Assembly: GCA_001695595.3 (NCBI GenBank)
Contig: MBPM02000098.1
Location: 1-64,000, forward strand
From: Plasmopara viticola
Lineage: Eukaryota; Oomycota; Peronosporomycetes; Peronosporales; Peronosporaceae
Length of the DNA: 64,000 nucleotides
Direction of reading: 5' to 3'
Both the position numbers and the translations under genes were made by a program. Positions 38,212 to 49,629 of this stretch are shown one piece after another. How positions within the stretch are numbered: position 1 is the stretch's first letter; every line of letters starts with the position of its first letter. The notes beneath the pieces are model-generated. The model was not told where the DNA came from, did not search any database, and saw nothing but the letters and a program-made list of their open reading frames with translations.

Positions 38212-38221
38212 TTATGAGCCC
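38212..38221 (+). other. Candidate primer-binding site overlapping the gag start
   Basis: TTATGAGCCC directly follows the LTR. It is complementary to GGGCTCATAA, the anticodon loop of yeast-type initiator tRNA-Met, the half-tRNA primer used by Drosophila copia. The gag ATG (38214) lies inside it. Confidence 0.55.
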
Positions 38222-39119
38222 GAGTACGGACGCGATACCCAAGATGGACTTGTTCGACGGGTCGAACTACGTGGTATGGGTGTTTAAAATGACGATGTAC
38301 CTCATCTCCGAGGGACTGTGGGAAGCAGTGCTCAATAAAGTCAGTATCACGTCGGCGAATAAGCAGCAAGCGCACGCCACGATCGTGCTTAACCTAATGG
38401 ACTCTCAGCTAGTACATGTTATGAATGCCGCCAGTGCTCAAGAAACATGGGAAGCACTGGAGAGGTTCCACCGAACGCAGGACATGGCGAGCGGGCTATG
38501 GCTCAAGGAGAAGTTTGCGGCGTTCAAGTACACGACGACGAATATGAGCGCACACGTAATGGAGCTGGAGCAATTGGTGCTGCAGATGAGAAGCGCGAAT
38601 TGCGGGCCAACTGAAGAGGTCGTATGTGCTATAATGCTGCGCAGTCTGCCAGAGTCATACGAGAGCCTGGTGCTGGCCTTTTGCATAAGTGTGACCAAGT
38701 TCAATTTTAGCGATCTCGTAGGCAAGCTCATTGCTGGGGAAGTGTGCAAGAAGAAACCATGCCGCACCGAAAATAAAATGGCGCTGCACGTAAGCAAGGA
38801 TCTTGAAATTCGCCAGATTAGAAAGAAGCGTGGCAGTCAGTACAAGAAGGGAGCGGGTGTTTGGTTCTTTAATTGTGGAATGCGCAGGCACTACGCACGC
38901 GACTGCTGGGCAAATATTAGCGACAACAGTGGGAACGGCAGCAGATGTAAAGATCACTCAAACGTGGCGTTCAGCGCCAGCAAAGGAAGTGAAGGCAACT
39001 GCTGGGTCATGGACAGTGGTGCCACAGCACATATGTGCAAGGAGCGCTCAGCTTTCACAGAGTACGTGGAAGCAACGACGGCAAGGGTTGTATCGAGTGC
39101 AAAAAGCAGCGCGCAATGA
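38214..39119 (+). pseudogene. Copia gag and start of protease
   Basis: 301 codons are open from the ATG. The N-terminal gag domain reads PKMDLFDGSNYVVWVFKM, then WEALERFH and ALVLAF-type helices typical of UBN2-class gag. A CCHC knuckle is present as FNCGMRRHYARDC but its first Cys is Phe, so zinc binding is probably lost. The protease motif CWVMDSGATAHMC follows. The frame closes at 39117, well before the end of protease, and pol continues in other frames. Confidence 0.85.
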
Positions 39120-39369
39120 AAGGTGCTTGGAAAAGGCACAGTGATGCTGCGAGTCTGGAATGGCACGGGATGGACGAATGCTCGGCTTGAGAACGCGCTA
39201 CACGTACAAGATCTGACGAAGATTTTTTTACTGCGGCAGCAGCGCGCGGAATGAAGGTCGAGATCTCCCACAATGGCTGTGTTGTAAGTCGAAACGGACG
39301 GACTGTCGCGACTGGATCGCGGAGTGGCATGCTAATGATGCTGGACGTCGAGCCAAACGCCGAGTGACC

Positions 39370-42176
39370 TATAGTCCAGAATGAAGCCGAACTGTGGCAC
39401 CGCCGGCTCGGGCACGTGTCCTGTTCGACAATTAACAAACTGATAAAGAGCGGCTACATCGATGGCTACTGCGTCGACACGAGTGTTGAATGCGATGTGT
39501 GTGCGACAGCCAAACAAGTACGAAAAACATTTAAGAGCACCGAAATGGACTATTTCGCAAGAGAAAACCTTTGCGCAGGCTGTTTTGTGTGGTCGAACGT
39601 GCTGGTACCGATCTCGTCGGAGTCTCAGTCGGGATATCGCTACGTTGTGAGCTTCACTGCCATGCGGAGTCGCTTTGCGACGATTTACCCGCTGCGCAAG
39701 AAGAGCGATGTACCGGAGGCATTCATGAAATACTATCATGCCATCACGCTTAAGTGCGATTTTGACGTAAAGGTACTGCGTAGTGACAACGGCGGTGAAT
39801 ATCGCAACGCGAAGTTGGAGAGTTTCTGCAAGAAAATGGAATCAAACACGAATTCACGGTGCCACGCAACCCGGAGCAAAACGGCATGCAGAACGCATGA
39901 ATCGCACTCTGACCGAGAGGACTCGCTGCATGCTGAGCGAGACCAAGATGAGCAAGGTCTACTGGTGTGAAGCTATGATGGCCGCCGTGGACATCCGTAA
40001 TGTGGTACCAAACTCGTCGAGTTTTATCGCAAGCCCGTTTAAGCTCGTGTTCAAGCGTAAGCCACACATTCATCATATGCGCGTGTTTCGCAGCCAGTGC
40101 TATGCACATGTGGCCAAAGCGACGCGAGGGAAGCTCGACAGCTCAGGCGTGCGCTGTCTGATGCTTGGCTACTCGAAGCAGCACAAAGCGTATCCAATGC
40201 TAGATGCAAGCACGGGTGCGATCGTGATCTCGCGCAGCGTGACATTTGTGGGACAGGCGCCGACGCTGGTAGCGCGCAAACAATATGTGCCAAGTGTGAT
40301 TGACATAGCGGGTGATGAGGAGCACGATCAAAAACCGTGCAATACCACTGCAAGGGAGAGTTACCGAACTCCACCAATGGGACCCTTTGTGACGCCAACA
40401 CACTATGTACAAGGATGACCGAACCACCGGGAGGTGCTGTGCCGACACAAAGATCAAGCACGTCTGAACGCGACGGCAAGAACGTGGAGCATGTGCGATC
40501 GATGCGTAAACAGCAAGCGGTAACACGTTACGAGCAAGAACTTCCAAATATGCGTCGCGGAGAGTTCAACCTGTACGACCACGAAGCCGAGTACGAAGCG
40601 GTGTACTGTCTTAACGCTGACGACGACGGCGAGAATGCGTCATTTTTTTATCATGTTTTGCAAAGCAAAAACGAAGATGAATTGCTACACGCGATAAAAA
40701 AGTGAGATACAATCACTGGCGAAGCACGAAACGTGGATTTTCGTGGATCTACCGAGCGACAAGAAGGCGATTGGGTGCAAGTGGGTCTTCCGAGTTAAGC
40801 GTGAGCCAAGTGGCAAGATTGTCAGATTTAAAGCGCGGCTCGTGGCCAAGGGCTTCTTTCAGCAACCAGGAGCGAATTATTCTGAGACGTTTGCGCCGGT
40901 CGTGCGTAGTAGTTTATTAATGCAGCAATAGCGCTCGCGGCTGAACAGGACCTGGTGATAGAGTCGTCGATGTCGACACAGCGTTCCGGTATGGTGAAGT
41001 CAAAGAGGCAATCTACATGGATCAGCCTGACGGCTTCAAAGATGTGCGGCATCCGAGCAAAAAGTGTCTATTGCGCAAGGCACTAAACGGCACAAGACAG
41101 GCTGCTCGCGATTGAAACAATCGACTCGATGCGCACCTTCAAGAGCAAATTCAACCGTACAGCGGCCGACCTGTGCGTCAACGTGGGACACTCGGGGCGA
41201 AACTTCAGCATTGTCATCATCCACGCTGATGACTTGACGATCTTTTCGCGGGTGCAAGAACACATTGAAGCTATCAAGAGCACGCGCAAGAGCGAATTCA
41301 GCAATCAAGAGTTGGAACCGCTCAAGTACTGTCTTGGGATTGGATTGCGGCGTGACGCGGTAAATAAGACCATCCGCATCAACCAGCGCGCGTACATCAA
41401 ACGGCTGGCCGAAAAGTATGGCGTCAACAAGTGCAAGGAGGTACACGCACCAGCGAACGACAGCGAGAAGCTGATCAAACTTCGAGATGACGACGTATTT
41501 GTTGCCAAAGGGGCCATGCCGTGAGCTTGTCGGCGCACTGATGTATGTTGCAATGTGCACGCGACCAGACATTGCCCACGCCGTGGGCGAATTGGACAAG
41601 TACTGCGAGCGCCATAGAACGCAACAATGGATCGCAGCCAATCGTGTACTGAAGTACTTGAAGACGACTGCAGTTTACGGTATCGTGTTTAGCGGAAAGA
41701 ATAAGAGAGAGCTACAGGGCTATGTGTATGCATCATGGTCGGGAGACTTAGACTCACGCCGCTCCACGACAGGCTATGCTTTCTTCATCAATGGTAGCGT
41801 GGTATCACGGAAATCATAAATACAACCTTTTGTGGCAACATCAAGCACCGAGGCGGAGTATATGGCCTTACACTCTGCAACTCAAGAGGCATTGTGACTG
41901 CGTCTGTTCTTAAGTGATATGGTTTGCACACTGGAAGGGCCTGCGATGATCTATCAAGACAACCAAGGCTGCATCGCGGTAGCAAAGGATCCAATCTCTC
42001 ACGCGCGAACCAAGCATATTGACATCAAGTACCACTTCTTGCGTGGAAAAAGGGAAAAAGGTGTCATTACACTCGAGTACAAGCCGACAGATGAGATGGT
42101 AATGGACGGGCTGACAAAGGCACTTGGGCGAGTCATGCATAAAAGCTTCGTCTTTGATCTCTGCCTTGCCGCATAA
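39370..42176 (+). pseudogene. Copia integrase, reverse transcriptase and RNase H, broken
   Basis: GAG-pre-integrase (ELWHRRLGHVSCSTINKL) is followed by an integrase core with VLRSDNGGEYRN. After a frameshift come HAERMNRTLTERTRCML and an integrase C-terminal part (VFRSQCYAHVAK). RT begins near 40,735 (DLPSDKKAIGCKWVFRVKRE, RLVAKGFFQQPG). The catalytic box is HADD rather than YVDD (41,229). RNase H appears as CTRPDIAHAVGELDKYC, WSGDLDSRRSTTGYAFF, STEAEYMALHSATQEA and IYQDNQGCIAVAKDP, ending near 42176. Frame shifts or stops occur near 39,840, 40,418, 40,700, 40,930, 41,115, 41,520 and 41,819. Confidence 0.88.
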
Positions 42177-42200
42177 AGTGGCCGAACACACACGCACACA

Positions 42201-42211
42201 TCAAGGGAGAG
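42201..42211 (+). other. Polypurine tract of the copia element
   Basis: TCAAGGGAGAG immediately precedes the 3' LTR start TGTTGAAGG, the expected place for the plus-strand primer. Confidence 0.7.
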
Positions 42212-42456
42212 TGTTGAAGGTGATGCTGTGGCTGTGTGTGATGTGTATGTTTCTGCATGTAAAGATATTTCGGTAAGACACCGGTAGGGTGCCTGTATAT
42301 GACGTCAGACGATGACGTCAGAAGCTTTTAGAAGGTTTTAAGCTTAGATGTAGCAGTAGTGCGAACTAACTCTTATAAATTCACTTTTGATTTTTCCTAT
42401 TCGATCACAAGCCGTCTTAAACATAATCCTCTGCGTCCAATAGACCTTTAAGAACA
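42212..42456 (+). repeat. 3' LTR of the copia element
   Basis: 245 bp, TGTTGAAGG to GAACA, so it keeps TG...CA ends. It is diverged and shorter than the 5' LTR, lacking part of the repeat arrays. The divergence implies an old insertion or independent mutation. Confidence 0.85.
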
Positions 42457-43478
42457 TTATGTAGATAAGTGCATCTTCGGCGCATAACGAATTTCTGAAC
42501 CAAAGCGTATTTCTTTGCCTGAGTTTGCGGAGATTGAGGTCATTCAATTTCACCGGGTATGGTTATGAATACGCAGGAGTGATTGGGCCACTATTCATTC
42601 TTTTTTAGACGACAAAGGTTAGGTTTGAGAGCTTAATATTTATAAGCGAATTCAAGGCGCTGTTACCGCTTTGATGGATATCAATCGACTGTTTTGTGTG
42701 CGGCAAATTTTGCCAATTAATAGATTAAAGCTACCGAGAAGATCTGTGATGCCCGTGCCAACAGTGCTATGGTCTCTCGTGTGTAAGCTGCTTTGTTGTG
42801 CACCTATGACTCACCGCCCAGAGTAGGATATGTACTCGTGTCGCCTTAGGAGAGACAATACGGATGTCTCGCTCTTAGATTTCAAAGTGGCAGTCGTTTG
42901 CGTGAAAATATTGACAAGACCCAGAGCGCTCAAGATGTTGTCAATCTACCGCACGTGCAGCACAATACCAGTGATCTCGCGATAGACGAGACAATGGACG
43001 TGAAATTCGACGCCAAATTAGCATGTCTCTTTATGTTTCTTCACTTAACTGTCATGGACTATTTTAACAGGCTGTCACGTAAATCCGTGCTTTTGCAGTC
43101 CCATTAGAAGAAATGCTGCGTATGGATTGTGACAGATACCCTATCGGTAGTTTACCTAGCCTCTATATTGAGGTGTTTTGAAGCACACCGAAATAGATAT
43201 ACTTCATGCTTATATTTTGTATTGTATTACGTTATCGCGTTGCCAAGTTATGCACGTGCTAGGATCTATGGCTAGTCCACGGCATAGAGTGGTGTCCGCA
43301 TACGTCGAGTCTCGTTCGGCGGGCAGTGCAGCCAGCACCGAGGCCGTGAGGGTCTTCCATTATTTTGTGTAGTTCTTACTTGGTAAGAGCCCAGGTGGCG
43401 CCCTGGTGCTGGAGACCGTCGCGTCGAGGGTGAGACTCGTTGGAGACCTGCAGATGCCCGAGAGCACCTGCCCGAAGT
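42457..43478. other. Unassigned sequence after the copia element
   Basis: No gene recognised. The last 200 bp are markedly GC-richer than the surroundings and lead into the GC-rich repeat. Confidence 0.4.
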
Positions 43479-43532
43479 GCGCGAGCATTTAGCCCCCGCG
43501 CTTGGAAGGAGGGCGTCACCCCAACCTTTTCC
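43479..43532 (+). repeat. GC-rich dispersed repeat, copy 1
   Basis: 54 bp beginning GCGCGAGCATTTAGCCCCC and running into GGAGGGCGTCACCCCAACC. A near-identical copy lies in the opposite orientation at the right end of the window (63946-64000). The GC-rich 220 bp to its left probably belong to the same family. Confidence 0.8.
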
Positions 43533-46500
43533 TGAAACTTCATGCTTATAGTGCAGCATTAAGCTTATTCGAATAAAAATAGAGCCAACATTGAGTATCA
43601 TTTTATCAAAAGTAATTCTTCATACTGTATTATATTGCACACCACGAAGATAAAGGACAGTAAATGGTTCACTACGCAATTCCGTCACACCTGGCAGCAC
43701 TTATAGTCAGTACTAAGCCCCCGCGGGTTGATCGATTACCGAACTCTTGCAGATATATCAATCTCAACTCCTTAATCATTTAGACGAGCTGTTTGCACTC
43801 TTTGAACAACTTGCTTATTAGTGTGTACCGTCTGTAATTGCAGCCCTCCATGCTGTTAAGTGGGTGGGCCGCGGTGTGGCATGTAAGCTCCATGATCGAG
43901 GGCTCATGTCAGGTAGACCCACCAATAGCGCCTAATGCTAGATGTAGCTATTAAGCTGAAGTATTCACCTTCGAGATAAGGAATATCAGAATTTCCTCTT
44001 TAGATTAAGAAGGTAGCAGTGGTCAATAAGGTGGCCCTGATGCTTGCATTTCTGTAGCAAACTGGCCAGGACAAACTTGTATGAATGATGTTCACCCACT
44101 TAAACCTTTAGCTAATGTCTTGGAAGGAGAAAAAAATCCAGTTGAAGAACCGTCCCTTTTGTTAGCAAGGTAGCAGCGAATCAGAAATAGGTTATATAGC
44201 TCTGTTTTAATAGAATGGGTATGCAAAGCAAACTGATCTCTGGGTGTAAGGAACGACCGCATATCGAATAGAGAAGAGGTATTTACAAAAATAACTTAAA
44301 GCCCGGCGTCGAGGTGCGCTTCAAATAAAGCACTGCCAAATATGACAGAGTTTTGAAATCTCGTGAAACTAGAAGCTAATTCGGATAAATTAAACGACAA
44401 GAAAATATCAGATGTGGCGCTCGTAAGAGCGCAACCTCTTCAAGGATATATATAATTTTTTGCTAGGCGAAGGTGTCTCAAAATTGGCAATAAAGCGCGC
44501 GTGCGTTTGGCTTGCTCAGAGAATTGATAACATTTAGGAATCCGCTACTCTTGGAGTACCTAGATTTGGTGTTCAGATACTCAAATTTCTCAGCAAATAG
44601 AGGAGTTAGACATGACTTCACAAGGCAATAGTCACTATGACGAAAGCAGTGTGAGCGTATAAATGTTATTTCCCACAGATAGAATGACACGTGGGAGTCA
44701 TATTCGTCAATTTTAGAAAAAAACAGAAAGTGGCAACAACTTTATGCTCATAACAAGTTGAAAAGCGTAGCGGTATCTGCACAGACATTTTTTAAGGAAA
44801 GACATGTTACGAAATGTACGGGTGTATGTTGTAAAGGCTTAGTCGTGAAAATGTAAGCTGTAGGGGTATGCCATGATGAGAATTATTGATGCCAAAGGAC
44901 TATAAAAATGAGGCGTTTGATAGCCCTTGTTCGCTTGGTCGCACGATACTTTCGACCATTACGGTCTTTCGTCCGAATTTAAGCATTACTTACTGCTTCA
45001 AAGGAGGTCAGTCGGCATCAGATACGACCTAGGGAAAGTGTTTGAATTTATGGGGATCAAAAAACCGCTCTTATTACAAACGTGCCTCTGCGGCAGAGGA
45101 ATTTGACGTCCACGGCTTCTTTCTATGCTTTGAGCAGATCACATGAGGATGAAAGCCGTCTCGGCTTGGTCTTTGCCATGCTTTAGTAAAATTGAAGGAG
45201 GCTTACAGGCCTAGCCAACAATTTTACGTCGCATTGTACTAGCTATGGGGGCTTTGCAAAGTTTTTGTTCGATCTGTTGAAAGAGCAAGCATTATGATTC
45301 GTATATTAGCATCAAGAAAAGCCTTTGGCAGGCTTTATATTAGGCGGACTCGGACGTTAAGCGTCGTTTGCGGTGCCCCTTTACTACATCTGTTGTTTTT
45401 TTTTATTCTCACCAAAAAGGGACTCAAAAGAGCCATCTCGCTCCCGCGAAAGTGACTAAAAGCTGCCGCAAGGAGTTACCCCGTTTACGACAGGGAATAA
45501 TCTGTCATGAAGTACGTTATAGGTAGATTCCAAGAACATCGTTTGGGCTTTAGGGTGTTTGTGAACAACTTAACTTTGCAATCCAGAGGACAGCAATAAA
45601 TGCGTCCCTTGTCCAAAAATTGGAAAGATGACTGTCAATATTTGCGTGATAAAACTTTGTATTGAGATGAAGCCTGGCAGTTTTAAATACATCATAATCA
45701 TATTTTAAAAACGTGCGAAATGTATAGTTTCCGATGCGCTTTTTTCGCAGGACAAAATATGAGTTGGCTCACATGACTTGATTTAAAACCTTTATCTACA
45801 AACGGGTTTGTCATTTATATTGTTAGGATGCAATGCTAGAGCCTTTGACATTTCTTACAATAAGCGAAGGCCAGTGTCGAGAGGTAGCCACTTAAAAGTG
45901 TTCGCAGTTGCATTACTACGAGTGGGCAAACTTCTGCTTTCACTATATGGTAAATGTAGCTGATCCAGCTGTTTGAGAGAAGAAGACTTGAAGTATCATA
46001 GCTTAGCTTTTGAACACACGTGAAGCTCCAATTAGCGATCATTCAGGCAGAAAGAGAGCTTTTTGGTCTCCACATCATATTGATGGTCCCACATGTCCAT
46101 ACGTGAAAAAACGTGTGAGAACCTTTAAAACTTGTCAGAGGATCGAATTGGCGGCTCACACATTGATTCTTTTACAGCTCCTGACAATATCGGCGGAGCA
46201 AGGGACTTCAATAAGCCTCGAGCTTTTTAGGGCTTGCCAGGATTAACAGCAACTCGGTCAAAATGCCACCCATGGAAGATGGTGCATTTGGTACCTAATC
46301 TAGCCAGGATACCCAAAAGGAAACATTGAGGCTGCTAATGGGTGCGATATTAAAATACTATGGCCTTTCAGACACAAAAGGGTAGAATACTGATCGGCAG
46401 TCTACCGATGAATTTCGATAAAGCTGTTTCAACTATCGTGACCACGCTAGCTGATCCCAGTAGCAGACCATCCATAAACATATGATCAGACGAAAAGGGT

Positions 46501-49251
46501 TGACCGTGTGATACAATACACGATGCAGAATGGGTCCTGTGACATCAAAATCATGGCCCGCTGTGTTTGCCCTCAGCCAGGCAGCTTCGTATTGACGGGC
46601 TTTACATCTTCGATGTAATTAGGCTAAGCAGTCTAGGCTTTATTTACTCGGAGGACGAAAGCTTCCGGGATAGATGGAAAAATGGTTTGGAGAACCTTCT
46701 CTGCTAGTTTTGTAGTAAGAGACTGGTTTTCTTACAAGCACCCTTATCAGACTTTGTCGATGTCAGCTAAATGTTATCGACAGAGCTAGGGATACAAGTG
46801 CATTTGCCCATGATAAGCCAAAGAGACTATCAGAAAACACGGGAGACGGAAATTCAACTTGTAAACAAATGCTACGAAACATTTCCAGATGCCCCAAACC
46901 TATCGCTAGAATGGGAGGCCAACCGATTTTAAGCAAAACGGACCATGGTGTCATCGGATCTGTTGCAGTGGTAGAAAGTATGGGTCGGTCTGCACCATCG
47001 ACCTTTTAAGACAACGTCGACGCACCCACAATAGGCGTCCAATTCTTTTGTCATGTGAGTCTTGAGGTACCCCCCCCCCGCATCTCTTTAGAAAGCTGTC
47101 TTTGCGATCGACCTTGCGGGGTAGGAAGGTACAAAAAGCCTTAAAGCTGAGAATCGCGTTCCTTAGGGTTGTGCGCTATGAGTAGCCAGTTTGGCCTGGA
47201 GCTCACTGCGCCGAGATGAAACTTTCTGACGGAATTTGGAGACCTCGCGCTAAGACGTACGGTCGTCAATTTGAGGCCGTCATGAATTACAAAAATTCCA
47301 GGTCAACAGCACCAGGGCGAACCTAAAGAGCGACCATATGCGCATGCACACGGCTGCGCAAGAAAATTGCTTGTGTAGGCGCAAGGCTGGGGCGAGAGTG
47401 TCTCCCTCAACTTTTTGTACGACAAGATCAGCAGCACCTCCGTGTGAAGGGTGTTGTGTACCAGAAGCAATTTCACTAGCGTCAGGAGCTTCTTGTAAAG
47501 TGGCATGAATTCCCGTTTCACAAAGTCTGTGAGAGACGTTATAACGACTTCAGCACGATTGCTCGAAAACCACTCCTATTTGTCCAAAGCAACGAGCTTC
47601 TCCTATGTAGTCTAGGTGATTTTGCCTCAAAAATCTTTTCTCTAAGGGATATGTTACGACCTTATGAAAAAGTACTAAATTTAAAAACAAAGTGTCTGTA
47701 AGTCGCTTTTTTTAGTCATCTGGACCTTACTAGAAAAGGTCCACGAAGAAATTCATAATGGAGGTCTGTGTCTGGATCAAGGACTGAACAAAGTAAAAGA
47801 CTCGACACCAATCACCGATAGCACCGCCAGATGACGATGGCAACTACTATGTAGTGGTAGTGGACATACGTTAGTGAGACGAGTCTTAGCTTTGCAAAGC
47901 CGCAAAAAGAGACAAGAGCGGTATGCAAATCACGATAATTAATCAAAACGTAATTGTTGTGCACGAACCTATATCACTAGTGAGCTGGCATTGTAGGACA
48001 ATGCGAACAGCTCACACAGAAAGAGCTGCTTCCATACAAACCCATGAAAATATTAATATTGTCGGGTGTAATTATATGCCTACCATGATTGTACACAAAG
48101 GTGACATGAAATATTCAATTCGTACGCTATTCGGCTGGCAGCTGCGTCGATGAATGCACAAGTCAGCATGCTATTCAACTGCGTCAACGCAAACTTAATT
48201 TGTATGACGTGATTTTACATATCGCATACCCGATAAGAGGCAAAGCTTACCATCTGTATAGATTGATTGAATTGAGCTGTCGCACAATCGCCTGAACCAC
48301 CTTAGCATGAAAACTATTTACAGCGGTCACCGAGGGGGCTATTTGCAGGAACCAGATATACAAGAAGCCATTGTTGAATCCCATGTGTGGAGTCACAATT
48401 TCAACGAAAGAAATCCGCATTGGACTTCGAAGCCGTAGAGCCCTTTTACGATTAGAAAGTCCTAGCCAACGATACTTATTCTGGTACTGGATGAGTCCAA
48501 ATACAAGTATTGCGATCTCAACCACGCAATTTTGTATTTCGAAGTTAAAACTAAGCAGCAGATTAAAAAAGCACAAGATGGCGGAGGTGAAATGATTTGT
48601 TTTTAGCAAATGAGCTGAAGGGTGCAGTATTGTCAAACGAAGCAAAGTAATAATCGTGACCAAGTAGATTAATTTATTGAAGGCCACACCTTCTGGGTGC
48701 GTGTGTGATAACTCTAATTATAGCTACGGAGCTAATGCCACATCAAGCCTTTTTACAGACATATATCAAGCAAAAGGCTATGACTTGCTTGTAGCGTCTA
48801 GTAACAAGAACCAAGAGATGTAGAGAAGTACCTCTCTGCTGAAGTGCGGATGCAAAAAATGTCAATGTTTTTGCCCCATAGCTTAATGCGAGACACCTCT
48901 GTGTCTCAATGTCTTCACCTCGGGAGAGCATATCCATAGAAGTGACGTGTCGGCGTCTAACGTCTTGAAGATTGCGGAGAGGGCAGGTGGGTATTAAAGA
49001 TAAACGAACACCAGCTTGGCCTGTAAAAGTGCTCTTATTATTTTGCGACCAAAAATGGAATCTAGCTGGGACGCTGATTTCCAGTGAAATTGGGTTCTTT
49101 TATAGCTTTTAATACCCGTAAATTTTGTCTTTTGAATTCCCACTATGTGAAATTTGCTAGAAAAGTAATTTAAATTTGCTGTGATACATTTTTTAGACCA
49201 TTCGCGTTGATTAAGCACCCCTTTAGGGTCCATTGCACACGAAGAGTAAAT
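43533..49251. other. 5.7-kb stretch with no recognisable gene
   Basis: Only short frames are present. A 146-codon frame at 48247-48687 (minus) is hydrophobic in parts but has no motif I recognise. A C-run occurs at about 47,073. The region is probably degraded repeat sequence; no family could be named. Confidence 0.4.
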
Positions 49252-49269
49252 GGATCATGCACTATAGAG
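49252..49269 (+). repeat. Left target-site duplication of the SINE
   Basis: GGATCATGCACTATAGAG matches GGACCATGCACTATAGAG at 49476-49493 with one mismatch in 18. Confidence 0.8.
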
Positions 49270-49475
49270 ATTTAAGCTACCGGAACCCACGCGCTAGGAC
49301 TAGGCTATCTCTTTCGTGGGATGCTGGTAGCAATTCGACCCATATTGGGATCGGGTCCCGCACCCCTCATTACACGACGGGCTTTTTCGGTCAGTGGGGC
49401 GTCCCCTCACCCAACCCTTTTATATCCCGGTCCTGGGCCAAATGGCTAACCGCTCAAGCCACAGGGTCGGTTAAG
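49270..49475 (-). mobile_element. tRNA-derived SINE
   Basis: About 206 bp lie between two 18-bp direct repeats that differ at one base, a signature of target-primed insertion. On the minus strand the left end carries GTGGCTTGAGCGGTTAGCC, which resembles the D-arm/A-box region of tRNA-Leu or tRNA-Ser, followed by a weaker B-box-like AGGACCGGGATAT. The rest is non-coding. No poly(A) is evident at the tail, so the mobilising LINE may recognise another 3' end. Confidence 0.75.
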
Positions 49476-49629
49476 GACCATGCACTATAGAGCGAACTAG
49501 GTGCCGTAACACACCTTTTGCTCGAAGTCACCGAGAAACTTACCCAAGTTTAAAATTGCACGTGCAATAATGGGTCTAAACGCCAAATTAGTATTGTGGT
49601 GCTCCAACTCTGAAAACAAAAGGACATTG

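Larger units (their letters stand above)
37917..42456 (+). mobile_element. Ty1/copia LTR retrotransposon, near full length, inactivated
   Basis: The 4.54-kb element has LTRs at both ends beginning TGTTGAAGGTGATGCTGT. A primer-binding-like site abuts the 5' LTR and a purine-rich tract (AAGGGAGAG) abuts the 3' LTR. Between them gag, protease, integrase, reverse transcriptase and RNase H lie in copia order (integrase before RT). Several frameshifts and stops break the polyprotein. No matching 5-bp target duplication is visible (ACGTT on the left, TTATG on the right), so an edge may be eroded or recombined. Confidence 0.93.

Noticed and set aside
48247..48687. 146-codon hydrophobic minus-strand frame as a membrane protein
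   Set aside because: No start context, motif or neighbouring exon. It lies in repeat-rich DNA and has a long overlapping frame on the other strand.
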